A stretch of DNA of 64,000 bases, from NCBI RefSeq assembly GCF_001693815.1, contig NZ_MBQD01000004.1:1-64000 (forward strand), read 5' to 3'. Shown here in pieces: positions 50,968 to 59,254 of the stretch (the stretch's first letter is position 1; each line of letters starts with the position of its first letter). Below the pieces are notes generated by a model. It was not told the origin of the DNA, did no database searches, and was given only the letters and a program-made list of their open reading frames with translations. The position numbers and the translations under genes are program-made. This stretch comes from Tessaracoccus lapidicaptus. GTDB lineage: Bacteria; Actinomycetota; Actinomycetes; Propionibacteriales; Propionibacteriaceae.

Positions 50968-51278
50968 GGGTTCTCCTCGGTGCAGGTGGGGTGCGCCACG
51001 GCCCGCGGTGGGTGGTGCGTGTGCCATCCCGCGAGGCCGGCGCCGTGACCCCATGTCTACTGGGCACGATGCGGTGCCGCATCGGGACCGCGGCGCCCGG
51101 GTGAGGACCGGGAATCACCCCCATGCCACCGGCATCACGCTCCCGCCATGCACTTTCGTTAGTGATCCACCCGCCGAAGGTCGACTGCTTCCCCCCGGCC
51201 GCTCTCCGGATTCACCCACGACTTCACCCGGTTCACCCACTGCCACCCGCGCGTCCGCTGCGTCCAGCGCGTCCAGCG
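50968..51278. other. Control region between SipW-like operon and LuxR-type gene, with TTCACCC repeats
   Basis: No gene is seen in these 311 bp. TTCACCC occurs at 51211, 51223 and 51232 and a similar ATCACCC near 51114. Read on the minus strand they are GGGTGAA direct repeats ahead of the SipW operon, and could be sites for the adjacent LuxR-type protein. Confidence 0.3.
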
Positions 51279-53732
51279 TCAGATGAGGCCGCGTGCCCGG
51301 GCGATCGCCAGCGCTCCAGCCCGGTCCCCCGCGCCCAGCCGCTTGTAGGCGGCCTTGGCCGTCGAGCGCACTGTCTCGGTGCTCACCACGAGTCGCCGGG
51401 CGACATCGGCCATGGTCCCGCCCTCGGCGAGCGCCTGGAGGACTTCCCGCTGGCGGCGGGTGAGGGCCCCGTCGACGCCTCCAGCCACGGGATTCGGGGC
51501 GACGACGAGCCCTGGATACCGGGCCAGGCGCTGCCCCATCAGCGGCGCGATGGCCGTCAGGGCGGCGTCGGGCAGGACGGCGAGCGCGCCCAGCACGTTG
51601 CCCCAGTCCTGCGAGTTGGCGAGGACGCGGACGTCGTCCGCGCGCGCCGGGTCGTCGACGACGCAGGCGATCTGCACCCCCGTCGCGACGATGCGCCACC
51701 GGTTGGACAGCTGATCCGAGCGCAGTGCATGGTCGAGTTGCGCGGCCGCGGCACCCGTCCGGCCGGCCGCGCACTCCAGCGCGGCCAGGAGCACCGCGTT
51801 GAGCGATCCGGGGACCTGGGCGTGTTCCAGGACGCCCCTGGCCTGGCCGATCATGCCGCGGCGCAGCAGCAGCATCACGAGCACGCTCTGCAGCGGCCAC
51901 CACTCCCAGCCGGGGCGGCCCGCCCACGCGGCGCGCTGCAGCATGGACCCGGCCCACCTGGCGCCGGCCTCCGGACCCCGCCACAGCGCTAGCTCGAGGG
52001 TCCGAATGGTCGACTCGTGAGGAGCCCACGCGCGGTCCGGGTCCACGAGCGGCGCCTCCTCCGGCCCGGCCTGTCCCAGGTCCAGCACCGCGTAGGCGGC
52101 CGCCAGCGAGCGCAGCGCGTCCTGGGACGCCTCCGGCCCCACGCGGTACCGGTCAGCCTCGGCGAGCTGGGCCTCGGCGGCGCGGGGCAGGCCGCCGTGC
52201 GCGGCCATGAGCGCGGCGCGCAGCATGACGCCGCGACGGAGGCCCGAGTAGTGGTCCATGCGCGCGCCCATGTCCATGCTCATGCGCACCGCGGCCGAGG
52301 AGCAGTCGCGGGCGATCCCCATCTCGCCGAGCACGAGGCCGGCATCGGCGGCGCCGAGGAGGGTCCCGCACACCACGGCGGCCTCGTCGTGCCGCCTCCG
52401 GTCCAGCGACAGCCCGGTGGCCGCTTCGGCAACCAGCCATCTGGCAGCGTCGAGGAGTTGGCGGCGCGCCTGCGTCGCGCTCGCCGGCCGCCCGCCCGCG
52501 GCGAGCGGATCGAACCATTCGCGCAGTCTCGCCAGGGTCGACCCGGGCTCGGGAGCCCGCTGGGCGGACAGGAGGTATCCCAGGTCCTGCCACGCCTCGG
52601 GTGTCGAGGAGCTGATGCGGGCCGGCCGCTCCAGGCCGTCGAGGTAGCGCCGGGCCCTGGTGAGGTGGCGCAGGGCGGGCGGGAAGTGCTTCGGCCAGGC
52701 GCTGCGGACGCACGTGACATGGGCGGCGGTGAGGTGGACGAGCGGGTGCATCGTGGTCGCGAGGACCTCGTCGACCCGCTCCCACTCTCCGAGCGTCGAG
52801 TAGACGCGGATGCGTTCCAACCCGGTGAGGTCCGGGGCGACGGCGTCGCCCGTCTTGAGAACGTCGGCGTGCCACGCATCGACCGCCGCGGGGTCGGCGT
52901 CCCCCCAGGCGCGGAAGACGGCGCTGGTCAGCCCGTCCGGCAGGCTGGATCGGTGCGGGCCGGCGACCGTCACCGCCGTGGACGACTCCCGCAGCTCGCG
53001 CACCTCCTGCGGCGTGACCGTCCGCTCCAGGAGTGCGGTGGCGACGGTGGCGACGGTGTCGTCGCCGGCACGGCCCAGGGTTGCCTGAAGCCGCAGCAGG
53101 GGGTCGCGATGGACCTGTGGCAAGACGACGGCGGCCCACGGGCGGGCCGCCTCCTCAACCTCGAGCGCGTAGCGGCGCGGGTCGCTGTACGGCACGTGCG
53201 AGAGGGCCGGCACCCCTCCGGTCTGGTGGAGGATCTGGTGGAGGACGACGGGGTCCGCGGCTTCGGGGTGGACGGCGAGGATCTCGTCCTCGGTGAGGAC
53301 GAGGTCCTGGTGCCGCAGGATCCGGTCGACTGTCAGCAGCTCTGCCCAGTCGCATCCGTCGAGCTCGGCCGCGACGACCACCCTCGTACCGACCAGCGCC
53401 GGGTCCCCCAACAGCCTCCGGACGCGCTGCGCTGCCCGGTCATCGGCGTCGTCGACATGGAGGACGACGAGGTCGGCGTCGATGACCGACGGCTGAGGCT
53501 CGTCGCCGGTGAGGCGCAGCCGCGTGACCCGTCCGACATCGAGGAGCGCGACGGCGCGGTCGACGATGCGCCGCGGGTGGTACGGCGGCGGGGCGCAGAC
53601 GAGGATCAGCTGATCGGTGCGGAGCGCGGACACGACGCGCCTGGCGACCGCGTCCGCCACCGGGCAGGGGTTCACGTGCACCCGACGCACCACCTTCCCG
53701 TTGGAGGGTCCTCGGCGCCCCACGATCGCCAA
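51279..53732 (-). CDS. Large LuxR-type regulator with degenerate NTPase region
   Basis: About 817 residues; the TTG at 53732 and several GTG codons are possible starts. The C-terminal LuxR HTH is clear: LTRRQREVLQALAEGGTMADVARRLVVSTETVRSTAKAAYKRLGAGDRAGALAIARARGLI (about 755-815). The middle is a long helical-repeat region as in MalT/LAL regulators. The N-terminal part should hold a Walker A P-loop, but reads LILVCAPPPYHPRRIV with no GK(S/T). A Walker-B-like run (ADLVVLHVDDADD) is left. It may have lost ATP control. It lies just upstream of the SipW-like operon on the same strand. Confidence 0.82.
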   Translation of the reverse strand: MAIVGRRGPSNGKVVRRVHVNPCPVADAVARRVVSALRTDQLILVCAPPPYHPRRIVDRAVALLDVGRVTRLRLTGDEPQPSVIDADLVVLHVDDADDRAAQRVRRLLGDPALVGTRVVVAAELDGCDWAELLTVDRILRHQDLVLTEDEILAVHPEAADPVVLHQILHQTGGVPALSHVPYSDPRRYALEVEEAARPWAAVVLPQVHRDPLLRLQATLGRAGDDTVATVATALLERTVTPQEVRELRESSTAVTVAGPHRSSLPDGLTSAVFRAWGDADPAAVDAWHADVLKTGDAVAPDLTGLERIRVYSTLGEWERVDEVLATTMHPLVHLTAAHVTCVRSAWPKHFPPALRHLTRARRYLDGLERPARISSSTPEAWQDLGYLLSAQRAPEPGSTLARLREWFDPLAAGGRPASATQARRQLLDAARWLVAEAATGLSLDRRRHDEAAVVCGTLLGAADAGLVLGEMGIARDCSSAAVRMSMDMGARMDHYSGLRRGVMLRAALMAAHGGLPRAAEAQLAEADRYRVGPEASQDALRSLAAAYAVLDLGQAGPEEAPLVDPDRAWAPHESTIRTLELALWRGPEAGARWAGSMLQRAAWAGRPGWEWWPLQSVLVMLLLRRGMIGQARGVLEHAQVPGSLNAVLLAALECAAGRTGAAAAQLDHALRSDQLSNRWRIVATGVQIACVVDDPARADDVRVLANSQDWGNVLGALAVLPDAALTAIAPLMGQRLARYPGLVVAPNPVAGGVDGALTRRQREVLQALAEGGTMADVARRLVVSTETVRSTAKAAYKRLGAGDRAGALAIARARGLI

Positions 53733-53823
53733 TCGGTGGCACTTTGCCGTCTGACTGCGGGGTGAGTCAACGTAACCTTCGGACAGAATCCGTTGTCAGG
53801 CGCGGCGGGTCTCGGTTAGTGGT

Positions 53824-53895
53824 CTGCAGGTTTCTCGCTGTGGAGCCTCTCCTGTGCATATGCACGCAGGAAGCCCCACAGCGAGAAAAGTGCAG
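53824..53895. repeat. Long inverted repeat downstream of the GH36-like gene
   Basis: TTTCTCGCTGTGG (53831-53843) and CCACAGCGAGAAA (53876-53888) are perfect arms. After a 2-nt mismatch they extend by CTGCA/TGCAG, and the loop contains its own GTGCATATGCAC palindrome. The whole can fold into one 72-nt hairpin starting 8 bp past the stop at 53903, so it may terminate transcription. Confidence 0.65.
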
Positions 53896-53902
53896 GTCCC
53901 CC

Positions 53903-55516
53903 TCACTCGGACGGGGACGCGGACTCGGTCGCGTCGAACGGGTCGGCCCCCTCGTGGGCGAGCCAGTCGTAGTGGATCGTGGCGTCGCCGGTGCGCCAGC
54001 GGGAGGGAGTGGCCGTGTGCAGCCAGTCCAGCGGACGGACGCCCCCAGGGGCGCCGCCGTCGAGGGCCAGTCTCAGCGCGGCGGCGAGATCCGCGTCGAC
54101 CCGTTCGGTGCGCGTGGCGGGGTCGACCGACACGAACAGCACCGTCCCCGATCGGGCGACCAGGTCGAGAAACTGCCGGTTCTTGCCCCAGTCGGTGCCC
54201 AGGGTGCTGGGCACGCAGTCCGCGTCGACGGCGAAGAACCGCCCGTGCTGGGCCAGCCGGAACGCCAGCGTGTTGACGCCCACGCGCCGGGTGCGCTCCC
54301 AGACCAGGCCGGACGTGTCGTCGCCGGTGCGCTGCGCCTCGACGAGGCCCGCGGCGAGGTGCCCGACGACGTTGCACCCGAGCACGACCCCATCGTCGCC
54401 GGCGGCAGCCCGGATCGTCCGGTAGAGGTCGACCAGCACCTCGGCGGTGGTCCGGGTGCGGTCGTGGACGTGCACGCCGTCGGCGACAGGGCGGGGGCCC
54501 ATGGTCGGTCCCCACTGGCCGAGTGCTTCGAAGGTGGAGAAGTCGTGCTTGATCAGCTCGAAGCCCCACTCGCGGATGCGGCGGACGTCGCCGGTGACGC
54601 GCTCGAGCGTCGCGGGATGGCTCGGGTCGAGGGCCCAGCCGCCCTCCCACGGACGCAGCCCGCCGGCCTCCGGCCGCCACCGGTGTTGGAGCGGGCGGAA
54701 CCAGATCCCCGGCCGCACCCCCTCCGCGGCGATGCGGGCGGCGACCTCCGCCATGTTCGGGAACTCGCCTGGGCGGCCGACGTCCCAGGGGCCGCCCGAG
54801 GCGGGCAGGCCGTCGGCGGTGCCGTCGATGCTCCACCCGTCGTCGACGACACCGAATGGCCGGACGGGATGGTCGCCGACGAGGTCGGCGATCGTGCGGG
54901 CGTCGCGGACGACGGCGTCGGCGTCGAAGTCGCGGCCGTAGGCGTAGTACCAGTTGTTGGCGCCGACGAGCGGACCGGTGGGTCGCGGGTCGCGGCAGAG
55001 CGCGGCGGCCAGCGCGCCCTGGACCGTGAACGGGTCGCCGCCGTCGACGAACCGGACGACGGCGGCGGTCAGCTGGCGGTTGCCCAGGAGCACCGCGTCG
55101 GACCCGGCGCGGACGTCGAGCCAGAGCGAGACTCCCGCGTCGTCCACGGTCCAGAAGGCGAACGATCCGGCGCGGACGTCGACGCCGGCGCCCCACGTGG
55201 ACCCGGCGGCTGGCGAGTGTGCGAGCACCATCCACGGGTGCGCGACGTCGGCGCGGAGCGGCTGCCAGCAGGTGTCGCCGTAGGTGCGCTCCCAGGCGTC
55301 GCCGAGGAGGAGCGCGTCCGCGGGGAGTGTGCGGCGCCAACGGAGATGGACTCGGCTGAGCGGCGTCCTCGAGGTGGCGAGCCGGACGGTCAGTCCGCCG
55401 TCGGCTGTTGGGATGAGGTCGACGGCGACGCCGGCCGCGGCCGGGGCGCGCCAGGTGTCGCGGGGTCCGGGCTGGACCCGGACCAGATCAGGCGTCGGGA
55501 CGGTCAGGCTTGGCAT
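53903..55516 (-). CDS. Clan GH-D glycosidase (GH36/GH27-like alpha-galactosidase)
   Basis: 537 residues, no signal peptide. A beta-domain (1-170) precedes a barrel with NNWYYAYGRDFD, FGVVDDGWSID (substrate-binding Asp-Asp), GIWFRPLQHRW, ELIKHDFSTF (nucleophile-type Lys-x-Asp) and RTGDDTSG (acid/base-type Asp). The layout is of clan GH-D alpha-galactosidases, but it is short and lacks the KWDxNR signature of the GH36 enzyme at 59255. The exact substrate is unsure (alpha-galactosides or related). It is the last gene of an operon with an ABC importer and is flanked by two long inverted repeats. Confidence 0.78.
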   Translation of the reverse strand: MPSLTVPTPDLVRVQPGPRDTWRAPAAAGVAVDLIPTADGGLTVRLATSRTPLSRVHLRWRRTLPADALLLGDAWERTYGDTCWQPLRADVAHPWMVLAHSPAAGSTWGAGVDVRAGSFAFWTVDDAGVSLWLDVRAGSDAVLLGNRQLTAAVVRFVDGGDPFTVQGALAAALCRDPRPTGPLVGANNWYYAYGRDFDADAVVRDARTIADLVGDHPVRPFGVVDDGWSIDGTADGLPASGGPWDVGRPGEFPNMAEVAARIAAEGVRPGIWFRPLQHRWRPEAGGLRPWEGGWALDPSHPATLERVTGDVRRIREWGFELIKHDFSTFEALGQWGPTMGPRPVADGVHVHDRTRTTAEVLVDLYRTIRAAAGDDGVVLGCNVVGHLAAGLVEAQRTGDDTSGLVWERTRRVGVNTLAFRLAQHGRFFAVDADCVPSTLGTDWGKNRQFLDLVARSGTVLFVSVDPATRTERVDADLAAALRLALDGGAPGGVRPLDWLHTATPSRWRTGDATIHYDWLAHEGADPFDATESASPSE

Positions 55517-55541
55517 GGCTCCTCCTGTGGGGCGGGATGGT

Positions 55542-55622
55542 TTGAGCAGATGGCACCAGTCGCGGAGATCCCCCCGCGGTGCCTGAGCGTGGGCTCGGCC
55601 GCGACACGTGCCATCTGCTCAA
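55542..55622. repeat. Long inverted repeat upstream of the GH36-like gene
   Basis: TTGAGCAGATGGCAC (55542-55556) and GTGCCATCTGCTCAA (55608-55622) are perfect 15-bp arms. After 2 mismatches a further GTCGCGG/CCGCGAC pairs (22 of 24 in all). The loop is 33 nt. It sits between the binding-protein gene and the GH36-like gene. Confidence 0.7.
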
Positions 55623-55637
55623 CTCAGACCAGACGAA

Positions 55638-55663
55638 GGGCCGGACGGTCACCCGCCCGGCCC
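55638..55663 (-). terminator. Hairpin after the binding-protein gene
   Basis: GGGCCGG/CCGGCCC (55638-55644 with 55657-55663) with an inner CGG/CCG pair forms a strong stem 17 bp beyond the stop at 55680. It may limit read-through into the GH36-like gene. Confidence 0.55.
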
Positions 55664-55679
55664 CTCGTCGGTCAGTGGA

Positions 55680-57074
55680 TCAGCCGTTGAACAGGGCGTT
55701 GACCTGCTCGTTGGCGGCGTCCAGCGAGTCCACGTCGGCCTGACCGGTGAACACAGCGTCCACAGCCGGCTGCATGATGCCGTTGATCTGCGAGGCGTAG
55801 TCGGTGATCGGGAACAGGAAGGTCGTGCCCTCGTTCACGTGCACCAGGAAGGGCTCGACGTCGATGCCACGATCCGCGAACGCAGCCTGCGCCTTCTCGG
55901 TGGCGCTGGGGATGGCCGGGAAGACCACACCGGCCTCGCCGACGATGTCCTGGCAGGCGGCGGAGCCGAGGTACTCAACCCACTTGACGGCCGCGGCCTT
56001 GTTGTCCGAGCCGGCCCACACCGAGTCGGCGAGACCGTTGTACATCGAGGCGCGCTCACCGGACGGGCCGACGGGGGTCGGGGCGAGGCCGGTCTCGATG
56101 CCGGTGTAGCCGAACATCTGGTTGATCATCCAGGAGCCGTTGGTGATCATGGCGTACTTGCCGGCACCGAAGATGTCGCCGGAGCTCTGGCCGGTGACCG
56201 CCTCGACGGTGGGCATGTAACCCTTCTCGGCCAGCGACGCCATCCAGGAGATGGTGTCCTTGAACTCTGCGGCGTCGTAGTTGTACTTGGTGCCCCAGGG
56301 GTTCTTGTCCGTCACGGTCCAGCCGGTGGTGCCGCTGTACATGGACCACTGGGTCTGGCCGTTGCCGCCGCCGGAGCCGCCGTCGAGCCCGAGGCCGTAG
56401 ACGGCCACCTTCGTCTTGTCGAAGCCGGGCTCGTCGCCGCGCACGCCGTTGTTGTCGATGGTGAGGTGGGCGATCATCTCCTCGTAGGTGCCGCCGTCCT
56501 CGGGGTTCCACTCCAGGGCGGCGAGGTCGGCCTCGTCGACGCCCGCCTCCTCGATGAGGGCCTTGTTGTAGAAGATGGCGACGGTGTCGAAGTCCTTCGG
56601 CAGGCCGTAGCGCAGACCGTCCTGGCCCACCCACAGGTCCGCGAGGCCCTCCTGGTAGCCGTCGACGTCCACCCCGTCGGCCTCGAGGGTGGCGTCGAGT
56701 GCCATGAGCTGGCCCTGGGTGACGAACTCGGGGTAACGGGAGAGGTGGTTTGTGAACACGTCCGGCGCGGTGCCGGCGACGAAGCCGTTGGTGATGCCGG
56801 ACCAGTAGTCGTCCCACGCGTACTGCGTAATGGTGACGGAGACACCGGTCTCCTCCTGGAAGTCGGCCGCGCACTGCTCGTAGGCGGGCTTCTGGTTGTT
56901 GTCCCAGAGCCAGTAGTCGATCTGGCCCGACGCGGCAGACGTGTCGACCGCTTCGCCGTCGCCGCCGTTCGTGGCGGCGGGCTCGGACTCGCCGCCGCAG
57001 GCGGTCAGCGTGAGGGACAGGGCCGTGACGGCCGCCAAAGCGGTTCCGGCCTTACGGAAGTTGAACGTGGCCAT
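55680..57074 (-). CDS. Lipoprotein alpha-galactoside-binding protein
   Basis: 464 residues. Signal peptide with lipobox LTACG (Cys near residue 26), then a CUT1-type binding protein: QIDYWLWDNNQKPAYEQCAADFQEETGVSVTITQYAWDDYW, IFYNKALIEEAGVDEADLA, GKYAMITNGSWMINQMF. Neighbouring GH36-type enzymes suggest raffinose- or melibiose-type ligands. GAAAGGAATTCCC gives the start at 57074. It is the third gene of the minus-strand unit after MalF- and MalG-type permeases. Confidence 0.92.
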   Translation of the reverse strand: MATFNFRKAGTALAAVTALSLTLTACGGESEPAATNGGDGEAVDTSAASGQIDYWLWDNNQKPAYEQCAADFQEETGVSVTITQYAWDDYWSGITNGFVAGTAPDVFTNHLSRYPEFVTQGQLMALDATLEADGVDVDGYQEGLADLWVGQDGLRYGLPKDFDTVAIFYNKALIEEAGVDEADLAALEWNPEDGGTYEEMIAHLTIDNNGVRGDEPGFDKTKVAVYGLGLDGGSGGGNGQTQWSMYSGTTGWTVTDKNPWGTKYNYDAAEFKDTISWMASLAEKGYMPTVEAVTGQSSGDIFGAGKYAMITNGSWMINQMFGYTGIETGLAPTPVGPSGERASMYNGLADSVWAGSDNKAAAVKWVEYLGSAACQDIVGEAGVVFPAIPSATEKAQAAFADRGIDVEPFLVHVNEGTTFLFPITDYASQINGIMQPAVDAVFTGQADVDSLDAANEQVNALFNG

Positions 57075-57150
57075 GGGAATTCCTTTCGTGCACTTACGTG
57101 GAACGGGTGGGGTGAGTGAGTGGACGGACACGGGAGAGGGCGGGCCCGGG

Positions 57151-58074
57151 CTACTTGCTGCCCGAGTACCCGATCGAATCGATGATCTTGCGGGCGAACA
57201 TGAAGAACAGGATGAGGACGGGGACCGCTGCCACGAGGGTCGCGGCCATGAGGCCCGCCCAGTCCGGCGAGCCGGCGGGCGTCTGGGACCTGAAGACGCC
57301 GAGCGCGACGGTGAGCACCTTGGTGCCCTCCGAGTTACCCACCAGGAGCGGCCAGAAGTAGTCGTTCCAGGTGGTGATGAAGGTGAGGATCCCGAGGGTG
57401 GTGATGGGCGCGGTGCTCATCGGCAGGATGATCTTGAAGAACGTGCGCCAGGGCCCTGCCCCGTCGAGCGAGGCCGACTCCTCGATCTCCCGGTTGATGC
57501 CCAGGAAGAACTGGCGCAGGAAGAAGATGGCGAACGGGGTCATGAGGAACGTCGGCAGGATCATGCCCGGGAAGGTGTTGAGCAGGCCGAGGTTCTTGAT
57601 CAGCAGGAAGTTGGGCAGGCTGGTGAAGATCGGCGGCACGAGCAGCGCGCCGAGGAAGATGCCGAACACGAGGTTGCGGCCGGGCCAGCGGAGCCGGGCG
57701 AAGGCGTAGGCGGCCATCGCGGAGAAGAACACCTGGCCGAGCGTGACCGCACCGGCGTAGATGACCGAGTTGCGCAGGTAGAGCCAGAAGTTCACCGACG
57801 CGCCGGAGCCGCCCTCGGCGATGGCCTCCTCCTGCGTGGCGAGCCCGAGCACGCGCTCGAAGGCGCCGAACGTGAAGTCGACGGGGAGCAGCGACGACGG
57901 GTCCGACGACAACGACCGGCTGGTCGACAGCGCCGTGCGAAGCATCCAGTAGAAGGGGAAGAGCGAGAGGATCAGGAAGGCGATCATCACGGCCCAGGCG
58001 AGGATCCGCCCAGCGCTCATCTTCTTTCGTTTCCGCACCGGCGCGTCGGTGCTGGTGTCAGCGTGGTTGGCCAT
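57151..58074 (-). CDS. MalG-type ABC permease
   Basis: 307 residues with six helices. The EAA loop is IEESASLDGAGPWRTFFKIILPMS and the C-terminal FARKIIDSIGYSGSK is typical. An extended N-terminus of Lys/Arg and Thr (about 25 residues) precedes the first helix. It pairs with the MalF-type permease 12 bp upstream. No ATPase gene is linked. Confidence 0.92.
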   Translation of the reverse strand: MANHADTSTDAPVRKRKKMSAGRILAWAVMIAFLILSLFPFYWMLRTALSTSRSLSSDPSSLLPVDFTFGAFERVLGLATQEEAIAEGGSGASVNFWLYLRNSVIYAGAVTLGQVFFSAMAAYAFARLRWPGRNLVFGIFLGALLVPPIFTSLPNFLLIKNLGLLNTFPGMILPTFLMTPFAIFFLRQFFLGINREIEESASLDGAGPWRTFFKIILPMSTAPITTLGILTFITTWNDYFWPLLVGNSEGTKVLTVALGVFRSQTPAGSPDWAGLMAATLVAAVPVLILFFMFARKIIDSIGYSGSK

Positions 58075-58086
58075 GGTGGGACTCCT

Positions 58087-58998
58087 TTACGCCAGGTCCG
58101 ACTCGCCGGCACGCAGCATCCGCAGTTGGATGGCGGCCAGGACGGCGAGGATGATGAAGAGGATGACGGCCAGGGCGCTGCCGTAGCCGAACTGACCTTC
58201 ACCGAAGGCCTTCTGATAGATGTAGTACTGCATCACGCGGGTGACGTTCACGGGTCCGCCGCGCGTAGTCACGGCCACGGTGTCGAACACCTGGAACGAG
58301 CCGGTGACCGTGATGACCAGGATCATCGCCAGCACGGGACGCAGCAGCGGCAGCGTCATCTTCCAGAACGACGTCCACTCGGAGGCGCCGTCGATGGAGG
58401 CGGCCTCGTAGATGTACTTCGGGATGGTCTGCAGGCCGGCGAACACCAGCAGGGCGGTGTAGCCCATGTGCCGCCACACGTTGACGAAGGCGATGGTGGG
58501 GATGGCCCACGTCTCGTCGGCGAAGAAGGCGATCTTGGAGGCGCCCATCCACTCGATGACCTGGTTGAACAGGCCGATCTGGTAGTCCAGCAGCCAGAAC
58601 CACAGCATGGCGGCGATGACGTTGGAGATCAGCCACGGCAGCAGGAGCGCACCGCGCAACGCGATCGACTTGGTCAGCCGCTGCATCATCACTGCCAGCA
58701 CGATTGCGATGACCGTCTGGAAGCCGATGTTGAGCAGCACGTAGCCGACGGTCACCCACATGGCGTTCCAGAAGAGCGGGTCGACCGCGATCTTCTCGAA
58801 GTTCTCGGTGCCGATCCAGGTGGGGGTGCCCAGGATGTTGTAGCGCGTGAAGCTGAAGTAGACGCCGCGAACAGCCGGTACGAGGTAGAAGACCACGAAG
58901 CCGATGGCGGCGGGGGCGATGAACAGCAGCGCAGTGCGGAGGTCGCTTGTGCGCTTTCGGTTCGTGTCGAGGCTGTGCTCGAGTGTTCGTGTACTCAC
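58087..58998 (-). CDS. MalF-type ABC permease
   Basis: 303 residues from the GTG at 58998 (GTG at 59001 also possible; AGAGGGG upstream). Six helices, EAA loop IYEAASIDGASEWTSFWKMTLPLLRP, and the family segment VTGSFQVFDTVAVTTRGGPVNVTRVM. It is the first gene of the minus-strand alpha-galactoside importer operon, divergent from the GH36 gene. A good promoter lies at 59078-59105. Confidence 0.92.
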   Translation of the reverse strand: MSTRTLEHSLDTNRKRTSDLRTALLFIAPAAIGFVVFYLVPAVRGVYFSFTRYNILGTPTWIGTENFEKIAVDPLFWNAMWVTVGYVLLNIGFQTVIAIVLAVMMQRLTKSIALRGALLLPWLISNVIAAMLWFWLLDYQIGLFNQVIEWMGASKIAFFADETWAIPTIAFVNVWRHMGYTALLVFAGLQTIPKYIYEAASIDGASEWTSFWKMTLPLLRPVLAMILVITVTGSFQVFDTVAVTTRGGPVNVTRVMQYYIYQKAFGEGQFGYGSALAVILFIILAVLAAIQLRMLRAGESDLA

Positions 58999-59077
58999 CA
59001 CGTTCCCCTCTTTGGGACTGCCCCGGCATCTCTGACGGGGGGTGTGCGGGTTTGCATGATGGAATCTACACGCGTCA

Positions 59078-59105
59078 CATATAGAGCGCAACCTTCCGTT
59101 ACCAA
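59078..59105 (-). promoter_or_regulatory. Promoter of the alpha-galactoside importer operon
   Basis: On the minus strand TTGGTA (59105-59100) is followed after 16 bp by TATATG (59083-59078). Confidence 0.45.
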
Positions 59106-59114
59106 CTTGTTATC
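59098..59114. promoter_or_regulatory. Imperfect dyad over the importer promoter
   Basis: GTTACCAACTTGTTATC is a dyad matching in 6 of 8 positions around a central C, overlapping the -35 box. It is a candidate site for the LacI protein encoded at 61578. Confidence 0.4.
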
Positions 59115-59163
59115 GAGAGAATTTCACGCTTGATTTCTTGGCACAGCGGGTGCAACCATGTTG

Positions 59164-59177
59164 TCTACATGAGTAGA
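59164..59177. promoter_or_regulatory. Dyad TCTAC-N4-GTAGA upstream of the GH36 gene
   Basis: TCTACATGAGTAGA has perfect 5-bp arms, 78 bp upstream of the GH36 start. The sequence differs from the dyad at 59098, so it may serve another regulator. Confidence 0.3.
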
Positions 59178-59254
59178 TGACCGGCGGCCAACGGAGTGCC
59201 GCTAACTCGCCGGCCGCTCCCCCACACAGCACGGCCAGATCCAGGAGGGATCCC

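Noticed and set aside
53744-55690. Plus-strand frame of 648 codons over the GH36-like gene
   Set aside because: Antisense to an enzyme with catalytic motifs; it gains apparent length only because the inverted repeats also read open.
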